From Fimenecus sp051881355 (GTDB taxonomy: Bacteria; Bacillota; Clostridia; Oscillospirales; Acutalibacteraceae), in contig JBJEPS010000063.1 in assembly GCA_051881355.1 (NCBI GenBank), forward strand, positions 1 to 48,690: a DNA stretch of 48,690 nucleotides, read 5' to 3'. Each line of letters begins with the position of its first letter. Position 1 is the first letter of the stretch. The notes below the pieces were generated by a model that had not been told where the DNA came from, ran no database searches, and saw nothing but the letters and a program-made list of their open reading frames with translations. The translations under genes were made by a program, and so were the position numbers. This document shows, piece by piece, positions 16,078 to 25,583 of this stretch.

Positions 16078-17055
16078 ATGGCAAAAATGAAAAGCGTAAT
16101 CGGATTTGAGGTGGATACCGCAGAAATCCGCGCGATTGAACTGACCAAAACAAACGGTGCGTTTTCCGTGTTGGCGTGCGGAAAAATTCCGCTTCCGGCA
16201 GGGACGATTGAAGAAGGCTTTATCCGCGACGCGGATGTGTTCAACAAGAACCTGGCGGAGCTTTTGCAGACCGGAAATTTCAAGTCAAATGATGTGGTCG
16301 TCGGCGTGAACAACGAAAATGTGATTATGCGTTATGCAACATTTCCGCAAGTCCCTGCCGATAAATTGCGCAATATGGTGCTCTTGCAGGCACAGGAGTT
16401 TATCCCCATTCCCGTGCAGGAAATGGAAATTGACTATGTGATTGCCGGTGAGAGCGTCAACGACGAAGAACAGCCGATGATTAACGTGCTTTTGGTTGCG
16501 GCTCGCCGCAATATGCTCGAACAGCTTATTACCGTTTTGGGCGCCTCCAAGCTGCAGGTTATCGATATCGATTCGTCGGTTTTATCCGTTTGCCGCGGGC
16601 TTTCCGCCATAGCGCCAAACAAAAAATACGCACTTTTGAATTTGACAGACGATATTTTGAATTTCTTGGTGATTAAAGACCAAGAAATCTCTATGGTGCG
16701 TTCCATTACCATTCCCGAGCGTGCCGTGGGCGCGGTCAAATCAGTCTTTGACATGGAAACGGAAGCCGTCCCGCAGGAGGATTTGGATACCGTGGGCAGT
16801 ATGCTCGCTTCCGAGACCAATTCGTCCGTCAGCTATTATGCCATGCAGAATATGGAAGAGCCGATTGAGCAGATCTATTTTGTCAGCGCCGCCCGTGACG
16901 CTGAGGCGTTGGCTAAAATGGTTTCCGATTCGGTTTACACCATTCCGGTGGATATTCCGACCTTGTACATGGAGGAAAATTTAGGCTTGAGTCAAGCTGT
17001 TGTGAAGGAATTCGCCGGATGCATCGGTCTTGCCATGCAGGCTTTGGAGGGATAA
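16078..17055 (+). CDS. pilM: PilM, actin-like pilus assembly protein
   Basis: 325 residues with the FtsA/actin-like fold. It starts SVIGFEVDTAEIRAIEL (phosphate-1-like) and contains VVVGVNNENVIMRYATFPQ, close to the conserved PilM segment before the 1C subdomain, then LRNMVLLQAQEFIPIP, the PilM signature region. PilM binds the cytoplasmic N-terminus of PilN and connects to the ATPases. ATG at 16078 is chosen because AGGGAG (16063-16068) precedes it; an upstream in-frame TTG would overlap that site. Gap to pilN is 2 bp. Confidence 0.9.
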   Translation: MAKMKSVIGFEVDTAEIRAIELTKTNGAFSVLACGKIPLPAGTIEEGFIRDADVFNKNLAELLQTGNFKSNDVVVGVNNENVIMRYATFPQVPADKLRNMVLLQAQEFIPIPVQEMEIDYVIAGESVNDEEQPMINVLLVAARRNMLEQLITVLGASKLQVIDIDSSVLSVCRGLSAIAPNKKYALLNLTDDILNFLVIKDQEISMVRSITIPERAVGAVKSVFDMETEAVPQEDLDTVGSMLASETNSSVSYYAMQNMEEPIEQIYFVSAARDAEALAKMVSDSVYTIPVDIPTLYMEENLGLSQAVVKEFAGCIGLAMQALEG

Positions 17056-17057
17056 CC

Positions 17058-17780
17058 GTGTTTAGAGTTAGCTTATTGCCTGCCGCATACAGAAAGCGGC
17101 TGGAAGAAAAAAAGAAAAAGGATTTGCTCGCACGTATTGCGTTGATTGTGCTTTTGTGCCTGGCGATTGTGTATGCCGGTATTTTTGTGCAAGGGCAGGT
17201 TTTGAATTCAAAGCTCAAAAAGCTGGAGCGGGAGAATGCGGAATTACAGCAGCAATTCCCCGCATTGCAGCAGTATCAAACCATTTTTAACGATTTGCAA
17301 AGTGCAAAACAGATGGTGGAGAGCGTCAGCCCCCAAGACCCGGAGGCGGTGGAATTCTTAACGCTGATTGCCAACAACACGCCGGACTATATTCAGGTGC
17401 AGGAAATCAATTTGGAAAACTGGTTTACGGCAGGCGTATGCACATTAACCTGCACATGTCTCGATTACAGCGACGTAAATGACTTTAAAGCGAGCTTTGA
17501 AACCGAGGAAATGCAGGAAACGGTCAAGTTGGTACAACTGACCAGCATTACGCGGCAGGTGACAGAGGACGGCAAAAAAGCGATTAACTTTACGTTGGCG
17601 CTGAGTATGTCCAACGCTGTACAAGTACCGACCGAAGCGCCGAAATATGAAGTGGTAACGGATAAAAAGGGCGAAGCGGTAACCAACAATGAAGGGGAAA
17701 CCGAAACAACAATGGTGACACAGGCGGCGGCAACAGCCGGAAACGACAGCAACGCCGATGGCACCACGGCGAAGAATTAA
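17058..17780 (+). CDS. pilN: PilN-like pilus assembly protein
   Basis: 240 residues. It starts with FRVSLLPAAYRKRLEEKKKK, matching the conserved PilN N-terminus (x-x-(N/S)-L-L-P) that inserts into PilM. One membrane helix (about 24-44, IALIVLLCLAIVYAGIFV) is followed by a coiled coil (about 48-85) and a small alpha-beta domain. The GTG at 17058 lies 2 bp after the pilM stop with GGAGGG in the pilM end. The C-terminal about 45 residues are a low-complexity Thr/Glu/Ala tail (GEAVTNNEGETETTMVTQ) not typical of PilN; being extracytoplasmic it may lie near the wall. Confidence 0.85.
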   Translation: MFRVSLLPAAYRKRLEEKKKKDLLARIALIVLLCLAIVYAGIFVQGQVLNSKLKKLERENAELQQQFPALQQYQTIFNDLQSAKQMVESVSPQDPEAVEFLTLIANNTPDYIQVQEINLENWFTAGVCTLTCTCLDYSDVNDFKASFETEEMQETVKLVQLTSITRQVTEDGKKAINFTLALSMSNAVQVPTEAPKYEVVTDKKGEAVTNNEGETETTMVTQAAATAGNDSNADGTTAKN

Positions 17781-17794
17781 GGAGGTGTTCCGTT

Positions 17795-18406
17795 ATGGCA
17801 TTTAATATCAATGTAAAGAAAAAAGATGGCGGAGCTTCTCCCAATAAGAAAATAAATATCTTAGAAGACATTCGTGTGTTTGTGGCGTTGATGCTTATTG
17901 CCTGTATCGGGCTGATCGTACTGATCGTATTCGGCGTGAAGTCGAATGAGCAAATCAAAGCGGACATTACGGCAGAAAAGAAATCTTATCAGGAAAGCCA
18001 GCAGTCTATCGCGAATTTGAGAGCATTACAGGCGCGCAGCACAGAGTTTGAAGAACAGCGTGCCATTTACAACGCAATGATTCCCGAAACGCAAGACCGC
18101 CAGGCGGTTATGATTGAAATGGAGCAACGCGTGGAAAGTGCGCGCTGCACCTTGAAAGATTTGACTTTCGGCGGCGACGCGGCAATTGGTGCAGGCAGCC
18201 AAAATGTGACCTCCGGAACGGGACTTGTGAAAGAATTGCAGGTCGTCATGACCGTGCGTGGCTCGTACACGGATATTATGGGGCTCTGCAACGACTTTGT
18301 TACGGATGAAGAATTGATGCGGATTGACGGTATTCAAATTAAACCGTTGTCCAGAAACGGAGAACAGGAAGCCAGAATCATTTTGGTAAAGTTTTCCAAG
18401 TATTAA
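17795..18406 (+). CDS. pilO: PilO-like pilus assembly protein
   Basis: 203 residues. A Lys-rich N-terminus precedes one membrane helix (about 28-49, VFVALMLIACIGLIVLIVFGV), a coiled coil (about 55-95) and a C-terminal ferredoxin-like domain with MIPETQDRQAVMIEMEQ and a final strand pair (IDGIQIKPL, ARIILVKFSKY), the plan of PilO. It forms heterodimers with PilN. A strong AAGGAGGT precedes the start. Sequence similarity in PilO is low, so the call rests largely on layout and position between pilN and pilB. Confidence 0.8.
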   Translation: MAFNINVKKKDGGASPNKKINILEDIRVFVALMLIACIGLIVLIVFGVKSNEQIKADITAEKKSYQESQQSIANLRALQARSTEFEEQRAIYNAMIPETQDRQAVMIEMEQRVESARCTLKDLTFGGDAAIGAGSQNVTSGTGLVKELQVVMTVRGSYTDIMGLCNDFVTDEELMRIDGIQIKPLSRNGEQEARIILVKFSKY

Positions 18407-18435
18407 ACAAGCAAAAGTATAGGAGATAGAAGAGC

Positions 18436-20121
18436 ATGGCAAAGGCAGCATTGTTCCCCGGAAGTATTTGCTCGAGACTGGTCGATGCGGGTATTGTCAC
18501 CGAGGCGCAGGTGGAAGAAGCACTTGAAATCCAAAAAACCAGCAAAGCGCTCATCGGCAGCATCCTGACACAGCTTGGGTATTGTACCGAAGAAGATATT
18601 GCGCGGACTTTGGCGCAAAAAACCGGCTATCGGTACGTTTCAATTGATGAAATCGGGGTCAATGTCGCGGCGGCGAACCTGATTACGCCTGAAACGGCGC
18701 TGCGCAACAACGTTTTACCGCTGTATCAAGAAGGCAAAACGCTGTATGTCGCTATGAAAAACCCCAACGACATCATTACGATTGACAATCTGCACCTGAT
18801 GACGGGCTTGGAGATTTGTCCGTTGGTGGTTGCCGATATGGAGCTTGCAGCGGCGATTGAAAATTTCGCCAATATGAATTCTGCGGTTGACAGCTACGAT
18901 GAAGATGATTTGCCGGAAACGCAAGAAGAATCCGAGGAGCTGTCCATTGATGACAAGCCTGCGGTGCAGTTGGTGAACCAAATTATCAATAACGCCATTA
19001 AAAGCGGCGCGTCCGACGTGCACGTGGAGGCACTTGAAAAGATGATGCGCGTGCGGTTCCGTATCGACGGTGTTTTGCAGGAGGTTATGCAAAACCCGAT
19101 TAAGATTTTCCCCTCGGTTGTGTCACGCGTCAAGGTATTAGGCGGCATGGATATTGCCGAAAAGCGTATTCCGCAGGACGGTCGTGCGACGGTGCGGTAC
19201 GAGGACAAAACGCTGGACGTCCGTATTGCGACAATGCCCACGGTATACGGGGAAAAGATTGTTATGCGTTTGTTGGAACGCAATAAAGGGAATGTTTCCA
19301 TTAAGGATATTCATTTCTCAGAGCGCCAGTTCCCGCGGTTTGATAAAGCGATTCATATGCCGTACGGCTTTGTGCTGGTTACGGGACCGACCGGCAGCGG
19401 TAAATCCACAACGTTGTATGCAACCTTGGCGGAAATCAGCACGCTTGAAAAGAACGTTATCACGCTGGAAGACCCCGTTGAGCGCCGTATGGCGGGTATC
19501 AACCAAGTGCAAATGAACAACCGCGCGGGCATGACCTTTGCCGCGGCGTTGCGTTCGGTTTTGCGTTCGGACCCCGACATCGTGATGGTCGGTGAAATTC
19601 GTGACGGCGAAACCGCAAAAATCGCCGTCGAAGCGGCACTTACAGGGCATATGGTTTTATCCACCTTGCATACCAACGATGCGGCAGGCGCCGTTACGCG
19701 TTTGGAGGAAATGGGCGTGGAGCCATTCCTGACGGCGTCGTCCTTGGTGGGCGTGCTTGCACAGCGTCTTGTGCGTAAGCTTTGCCCGAAGTGCAAAGAG
19801 GAATACACATTGACGCGGGAGGAAATGCTCAAAATTCTGCCTGATTTTCCGGTGGACCAGTACCCCGAAGAGACCTACACGGTGTATAAGCCGAAAGGGT
19901 GTTTGACCTGCAACAACACCGGTTATAAGGGGCGCGAAGCGGTGTTTGAGTTCCTCACCGTGACCGAGGAAATGAAAAAAATGATTCTGGACCGCGCCAA
20001 CGGTGCGGACATTAAAGAGCTTGCAATTAAGCAGGGCATGCATACCTTAAAGGATGAGGGTATTTACAAAGTGATGCAGGGCAGAACCTCAATTGAGGAG
20101 CTGTTGCGCGTAATTGTATAA
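18436..20121 (+). CDS. pilB: Type IV pilus extension ATPase PilB/GspE
   Basis: 561 residues. Powers pilin polymerisation. The N-terminal MshEN/T2SSE_N domain (about 1-140) begins SRLVDAGIVTEAQVEEAL. The linker is followed by the core: ASDVHVEALEKMMRVRFRIDG, Walker A GPTGSGKSTT (about 315-324), Asp box ITLEDPVERR, Walker B VMVGEIRDGET (about 383) and His box LSTLHTNDA. Two CxxC pairs (CPKC near 450 and CLTCNNTGYKGR near 488) form the PilB zinc site. The order pilM-N-O-B with gaps of 2-29 bp indicates one transcript. Confidence 0.95.
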   Translation: MAKAALFPGSICSRLVDAGIVTEAQVEEALEIQKTSKALIGSILTQLGYCTEEDIARTLAQKTGYRYVSIDEIGVNVAAANLITPETALRNNVLPLYQEGKTLYVAMKNPNDIITIDNLHLMTGLEICPLVVADMELAAAIENFANMNSAVDSYDEDDLPETQEESEELSIDDKPAVQLVNQIINNAIKSGASDVHVEALEKMMRVRFRIDGVLQEVMQNPIKIFPSVVSRVKVLGGMDIAEKRIPQDGRATVRYEDKTLDVRIATMPTVYGEKIVMRLLERNKGNVSIKDIHFSERQFPRFDKAIHMPYGFVLVTGPTGSGKSTTLYATLAEISTLEKNVITLEDPVERRMAGINQVQMNNRAGMTFAAALRSVLRSDPDIVMVGEIRDGETAKIAVEAALTGHMVLSTLHTNDAAGAVTRLEEMGVEPFLTASSLVGVLAQRLVRKLCPKCKEEYTLTREEMLKILPDFPVDQYPEETYTVYKPKGCLTCNNTGYKGREAVFEFLTVTEEMKKMILDRANGADIKELAIKQGMHTLKDEGIYKVMQGRTSIEELLRVIV

Positions 20122-20158
20122 TTTTTCGTTTTGCGGCAGGAAAGCGGAGGTGACCGAA

Positions 20159-21688
20159 ATGAAGCAACAACTGAAGGACAACCGCGGTGTGGCGCTGTCT
20201 ATGGTGATGGTTTTGCTATCGGTAATGACGGTGCTCGGCGGTGTGATTTACGCATATTCAATGCAGTCTTTAAAGACGCTGCAATTCGGTACCGACCGGC
20301 AAAAAGCTGAGTATTTGGCGCGCTCGGGAATTGAGGCATCCGTCTTTATGTATCAAGACGCAATGCTCAAATATAACGATGTGAACGAAATTAAGCAGTT
20401 TATTGATGCTTCACATGATGACGGAAATGACAGCACCGATGAATCCATTACGACCAACTGGGTGTATTTGCTCAAAGACGGCAGTACCTTTGTGGACGGC
20501 GGGGACGGAGATGAGCCGATTCCGCCGGAGGAGGAGTATATCGGGTACTATCGCGTCACGATTACAAATGACCAGAAAAAATATGAAATGCCGATCGGGG
20601 ACAACGAGACCGAAACCAAAACGGAGTATATTAAACGCTTTACCTCCGTTGGATATTGCGGGGATACTGCCTCCACGAAAAAAGCATATATCATACCCCT
20701 GGTGGATATAACCGGCAAGGGCTGGATTGCCTCCAACGGGGTGATGCAGTTAGAAGAAGCGGCAAGCGACGAAACTTCCATTATTGTACAGGGCACCATC
20801 TCCATTGACTGTGGCTTGATCGATGATTTGCTGACCTCTTTACGCAATTTGTTCGACCCGAACGGGCAGTATATCAACGGACGAATTAAAAATCAGCCGC
20901 TTGCGTTGGGGTGCACCTCGGGCAATATGGTAATTACAAAGCCGAAGGAGTCCGACTCCATTTACTTTGCCGCTGACGGCAAAGACCATATTTCGGGCTT
21001 TATTTCCCTTTCCAATCTGTTTGTGGAATGTGATATTGATGTGGAGCCGGAACGCACCCACTTTAACGCGCTGTATCTGCGCGGCAATGAGATTGTGATT
21101 GACGGCGAAATCAATATGTATGTGTATGACCCCGGGACAAACAATGCCAACAAGCTGACCAGTGCCGTTACGGGGATTGCGGCAAAGATTTCCCGAAATT
21201 ATCGGTATTCCACGGTTGTTCTGGGCACGCCCTCCACGGTGGCAACCACCGTTACGGACCCGTTACCGAAAGCGTCGGGCGGCCTTGGTGCATGCGGCAA
21301 GGTGTATTTCGGTGACGACGTGTATGTCAATTTGATTTCAAACAATACAACCAGAAAATATAAGGTATTTTCTGCGGGGGATATCTGCTATTTTGACGGC
21401 GACTTTGAAATGCAGGATGAGCCGTACGGCGTAGACCTTTTGAAATATTTCTTGGATACAGCGATTGAAGAAGGGAATTACTCCGGTACGGTTTTACAGC
21501 AATTTGAGCGTACGCGGCAATTCTACTATCCTGACGCCACCGAACAGGAGACCTACTCCAACTATCAAAAAGGGACAACGCCGCCGAGTATGCGCAAAAT
21601 TGATATAGAGAAGAATAAGCCCTACGATACAATTGTGGATACCGTACCGCCGAGTGCAGGTGACGCATCCTATATTATTTGGGAATAA
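20159..21688 (+). CDS. PilX/GspK-like minor pilin or pilus assembly protein
   Basis: 509 residues. It starts KQQLKDNRGVALSMVMVLL, with one hydrophobic helix (about 12-33) and the sequel TDRQKAEYLARSGIEAS, which matches PilX/GspK-like proteins (the AxYLAxSGIE pattern after the helix). There is no canonical Gly-Phe-x5-Glu processing site: Gly at 10 is followed by VALSMV with no Glu at position 5, as in several PilX-like members. The extracytoplasmic 450 residues are predicted mostly beta and contain repeated hydrophobic/Gly strands (LGCTSGNMVITKP, GNEIVIDGEINMYVY), a DUF7305-like or polymer-forming style. GGAGGTGA precedes the ATG at 20159. Probably part of the tip or priming complex. Confidence 0.7.
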   Translation: MKQQLKDNRGVALSMVMVLLSVMTVLGGVIYAYSMQSLKTLQFGTDRQKAEYLARSGIEASVFMYQDAMLKYNDVNEIKQFIDASHDDGNDSTDESITTNWVYLLKDGSTFVDGGDGDEPIPPEEEYIGYYRVTITNDQKKYEMPIGDNETETKTEYIKRFTSVGYCGDTASTKKAYIIPLVDITGKGWIASNGVMQLEEAASDETSIIVQGTISIDCGLIDDLLTSLRNLFDPNGQYINGRIKNQPLALGCTSGNMVITKPKESDSIYFAADGKDHISGFISLSNLFVECDIDVEPERTHFNALYLRGNEIVIDGEINMYVYDPGTNNANKLTSAVTGIAAKISRNYRYSTVVLGTPSTVATTVTDPLPKASGGLGACGKVYFGDDVYVNLISNNTTRKYKVFSAGDICYFDGDFEMQDEPYGVDLLKYFLDTAIEEGNYSGTVLQQFERTRQFYYPDATEQETYSNYQKGTTPPSMRKIDIEKNKPYDTIVDTVPPSAGDASYIIWE

Positions 21689-21724
21689 TTTTGTCAGGCT
21701 ATTTCGGAGAAAGGAGCAAACGGT

Positions 21725-24700
21725 ATGAAAACAAACGGTTCTGCTGCTGTCAAGCGGCTGCGCGAAAATGCGGGCATGACGCTGACAGAAGTGTTGGTGG
21801 CTATGGCTGTTTTGATGATTGCAATTATGTGCTTTCTGCCGTTGGCGCAAAGCTCTTTTAAGAATATTTACACAGTCGGAGAAAAAACGAAGTCCAATTA
21901 TAAGGCGGTCGGCTTGATTGAGCGTTTAATCGGCAATACCGGTGCAAACGGGGACTATGAAGTTTCCACTGCCGATGTGCCGCTGAGAATGAAAGCGGGG
22001 TCTGTCTCCATTCAGGCTAATTCCTCCTCCTTACAGAGCATCAACGGTATTTCCATTGTATCTACCCCCGAAAATGTACCTGCAGGCTTTTCCACCTTTA
22101 TTTGTGACTCGGTTACGGCAAAAATGGTTTGCTATCCGTCGCATATTTCCGATGACTTTCGAACCAAAACCATTACGCTGTATGCGTCGGGCTTCCGATT
22201 CTCCAGCGTCAGCGAATTTCAGATTTATTATACCGATGCAACCGGCAAACAGCAGATTGTGCCGGGTATATACAATGATGCAAACCCGTATTGCCGGGTG
22301 GAAATCGATAAAGACAATGCTTCGATTGTGCATTTGACGCTGGTCGGGGATAACGATGTCATTTGTTTTGAACATTCCCCTTTGGTGATTAAATACCGCG
22401 TCTATGAGCTGACGGTGGAAATTGATGCGCCGACGGTCATTATGGTCGGGGAACAGGCTGAGGACGGCAACTATTATTATTATGTTACCAGCGGTGAGCC
22501 GGATGAAAACGGCAACCTCGACATTATCCGCAAAAAGATGAACAGCACGGACCCGCTCGGAAAACTCAGCGGGAACATCACCCTGACCTCCGCGATGAAC
22601 GACGTCGAGTGGGTTGCCGCCGGCGAGGGCGACGACGGGAACGGCGGCGTCAACCAATACGGCTACTATGTGATGTGCGGCGACAACGGGCAAATTCGCC
22701 GTTTCTGGAAAAATCCCGTTACCGGCAACTACGGCTGGGGCGGCGACTATACCATTGCGCATGAGTATTATTACAATAACGGTGTGGAAACGGTTACGGA
22801 CAAAAAAATGTATTCCACGACGGTGGATTCAAGCTATGTCTATGTCCAAACGCCCGGTGAAACGACTACCTATATAGAAAGTAACGATCCCACTGCGGGT
22901 ATCTGTTTGATTACCGACCACAACGATGTGAAATACGACGATGACTACGCGATTTGGAATTCGTTGTTCACGCAAACTGCATTTTCAATTAACGCACTGC
23001 AAAAACACCCGGAGATTGAAGTGTATACTGCCGGCAACCTGCTTTGGGCACATAGCAATTATGACTCCATCTGTAAAGAGCATGGAGAAAGTGACTTCAG
23101 CAATGGATATGTCAATGATGCAACGAACGATACAGGCGGCTGGACCTATTATTTTGCAAACGGCGGTGGGTACGGAAATACGATTACAAGCGGAAATAAT
23201 ACACTGCGGAACAATACGTTAAACAAGTTGAACGCGACGCAAAAACTGAAAGCCAGCGAAATGACCTCTTATGCGACGTATTATCAACTGGACCAAGCGA
23301 CGGACAATTACATCACGCTGACCTCAGTGGACGCGGTCAAAATGAGCAAGACGTATACTTCCAGTACATATCCGACACAATCCTATACGCTTTACTGCGG
23401 CTATATCCCCGCGGTGATGGATTTGTGGACGACCAATCTCGGCGTGGCGCGTTTTACCGATTACAATTACGGCGAGTGGCGTGCAACTTTGGGTCTTGCG
23501 TTCCAGGATACCAGCGACACCGCATACATTGAGGATATCGGGCAGATTTATTATCATGATTCATATAAGAGTTGGGGAACGCGGTATTATGCCGACATTA
23601 CCGGCTATTTGTGGGAGTATGGCAGAGCCACGGCGAAAAACTATTCGCTGTCGGGTGTTTGCGGTCCTACAAACTACGCGCCGGAGAAAAATTCCGCTTT
23701 GGCAAAGACGATGCAAGTTGCAGCATCTTTGGATGACTTCGGCAAAGAATTTTATCCGCTGAACAGCTGGGAATTCCAGGCGATGCTGCAGAACCAAAAT
23801 GAAACGGTAATTTCGGTTTCTTATCTGTCCAATCCGTATGCGTTGGCGAGCAAGGATATTGAATACAACAACTATGCACTTTCTCCTGACCGGCAAGTCT
23901 ATGACGGTGTTTTTGAGTGGTGCTTTAGCGACAGTACCACCATTATGGACACCGATTCCATTTATTACGAAGATTATGACGGAAACGGCGGATACTTTTC
24001 CATTGCAGTCGGCTACTATGTCGGCGGGCTGGTGTTTGACAGCCACGATAAAGCTACTGAGGGCATGGTTGCCGTGCCGACGGTCATGAACAACAGTGTT
24101 GTATTCCTGCGCGCGGGCGGCGCGAATGACGAAGGTATGGGCAAGGGTTTCTACTTACAGCAGGAAAGCAATGTGTTCAATGAATTTTTCAGCAGTAACG
24201 ATTATTGGCACGAACGGCAATCCGATAACTCAATCGGGACGCAAAAGAACACTTTGGAACAAGCGGTCAGCGCAGGGTACTGGCGCGATAAATATCACCC
24301 GCTGTTCTATTCTCTGTTCGGCGGTGCCTATGTAGATGAGGGCGCATTGACTTTGCCGAAATATGCAAACAGAGACCGCGATAAGTATTCCTATTTAATG
24401 AGTCATATTTTGCAGGGTAAAAAACTGACCTCGGTATCCTGGGGCTGGACTTGGCAGGAAACACCCGAAGCCATGTGGGGTGCTGACGATGGTACGCTGA
24501 TGAGCTGGTATTTGAATATTGAGCCGGTGAAGAACGAGGACAGCTATGTCAACGAAAGAACCGTCACGGCAGAATTCCAGTCCTATAAATGGCTCCAGCA
24601 AGGTATCCAATATAAGAAAATGTATTTAAACAATTCCTTGGATGCGCGGTATAGCAACGCCATAGGCTATGATAACGATTACAATATCCCGGTAGATGTG

Positions 24701-25423
24701 GACGATTTGGAAACCGCAATCAAAGGGAAACGTGTGGACGAAACCAAGGACGATTCGCTGAAAGGCTACGGCGGCAAGGATTATCCGATTGGCGCATACA
24801 CAAATGCGTATTGGGATAAATGCAGTATCCAGCTCGGCAAGACGGAAACCCTCGGCTTTATGTCCCCACTTGATACGGTTGAAGATGTGACATATGCCAA
24901 TGATACTTGGGTTGCTTGCGGCGTGCAGGGACTTGCCAACCCGTGCTTTGACAGCGACGGTAACCGTTATTGCCGTGACGGTGCGGTTGTGAAAAAGGCA
25001 GGTTCTTCTGCCGAAGGCTCATGGGTTTGTGTACGTAGCTGGTATGACCAAAGCGGCGGCACGGACAAAGGTCCGGTTGCAGGGAACTGCAACTATGTGT
25101 GGCAGGCAGTGCAAATCAGCCAAATCAAGAACTGCAATATTCAGCAGGTAACCTACTGCAACGGTATGTGGTATGCGGTTGGCTATATTGATACCAATGA
25201 CAACGGCGAATATGATTATACCGTTGAAAGCGGACAGGAGCGTGAGCACGCAGTCGTGTTTTATGCTGTGGATCCGACCCAGCCGTGCGGCACGGAAAAA
25301 GGCTGGAAGCTCTCTGACCCCGGCAATGTCGGTTACACGCAGGCATATGCCAATACCGGCACGGGCAATTACACGCTGCTCAACATCGATGGCGTAAACT
25401 CGGTTGCCAGCCGAAATGACTGA
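21725..25423 (+). CDS. Giant prepilin (1232 residues) with propeller-like motifs, candidate tip adhesin
   Basis: A class III-type prepilin leader of 17 residues is cleaved at Gly17 before MTLTEVLVAMAVLMIAIM; Glu22 is the +5 Glu needed for assembly. Ordinary pilins have 120-200 residues; here more than 1190 extracytoplasmic residues follow. The ectodomain is rich in Tyr, Asn, Gly, Asp and Trp, and carries at least three copies of a WVAxG-type motif preceded by a tyrosine/asparagine turn (Trp296 in VEWVAAG, Trp1062 in YANDTWVACG, Trp1149 in YCNGMWYAVG), as in BNR-like or photosystem-stability-like propeller blades. No wall anchor. Plausible role: an incorporated or tip-located adhesin analogous in place to PilY1, but fused to its own pilin. 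The ligand is unknown. Confidence 0.8.
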   Translation: MKTNGSAAVKRLRENAGMTLTEVLVAMAVLMIAIMCFLPLAQSSFKNIYTVGEKTKSNYKAVGLIERLIGNTGANGDYEVSTADVPLRMKAGSVSIQANSSSLQSINGISIVSTPENVPAGFSTFICDSVTAKMVCYPSHISDDFRTKTITLYASGFRFSSVSEFQIYYTDATGKQQIVPGIYNDANPYCRVEIDKDNASIVHLTLVGDNDVICFEHSPLVIKYRVYELTVEIDAPTVIMVGEQAEDGNYYYYVTSGEPDENGNLDIIRKKMNSTDPLGKLSGNITLTSAMNDVEWVAAGEGDDGNGGVNQYGYYVMCGDNGQIRRFWKNPVTGNYGWGGDYTIAHEYYYNNGVETVTDKKMYSTTVDSSYVYVQTPGETTTYIESNDPTAGICLITDHNDVKYDDDYAIWNSLFTQTAFSINALQKHPEIEVYTAGNLLWAHSNYDSICKEHGESDFSNGYVNDATNDTGGWTYYFANGGGYGNTITSGNNTLRNNTLNKLNATQKLKASEMTSYATYYQLDQATDNYITLTSVDAVKMSKTYTSSTYPTQSYTLYCGYIPAVMDLWTTNLGVARFTDYNYGEWRATLGLAFQDTSDTAYIEDIGQIYYHDSYKSWGTRYYADITGYLWEYGRATAKNYSLSGVCGPTNYAPEKNSALAKTMQVAASLDDFGKEFYPLNSWEFQAMLQNQNETVISVSYLSNPYALASKDIEYNNYALSPDRQVYDGVFEWCFSDSTTIMDTDSIYYEDYDGNGGYFSIAVGYYVGGLVFDSHDKATEGMVAVPTVMNNSVVFLRAGGANDEGMGKGFYLQQESNVFNEFFSSNDYWHERQSDNSIGTQKNTLEQAVSAGYWRDKYHPLFYSLFGGAYVDEGALTLPKYANRDRDKYSYLMSHILQGKKLTSVSWGWTWQETPEAMWGADDGTLMSWYLNIEPVKNEDSYVNERTVTAEFQSYKWLQQGIQYKKMYLNNSLDARYSNAIGYDNDYNIPVDVDDLETAIKGKRVDETKDDSLKGYGGKDYPIGAYTNAYWDKCSIQLGKTETLGFMSPLDTVEDVTYANDTWVACGVQGLANPCFDSDGNRYCRDGAVVKKAGSSAEGSWVCVRSWYDQSGGTDKGPVAGNCNYVWQAVQISQIKNCNIQQVTYCNGMWYAVGYIDTNDNGEYDYTVESGQEREHAVVFYAVDPTQPCGTEKGWKLSDPGNVGYTQAYANTGTGNYTLLNIDGVNSVASRND

Positions 25424-25583
25424 CCGTAAGCGTGCTGTACTGTGCGGGCATGGAAATATCCGGATTCCGGCGTCCAGCCTCTATCGGCGAACATGAAAAA
25501 TCCACGCCCGCAACAAACGATTAAAATCGATGCACAAAACCGAAACATTCCGAAACATTCGGTGCCCCGGGAGGTGTAATACT

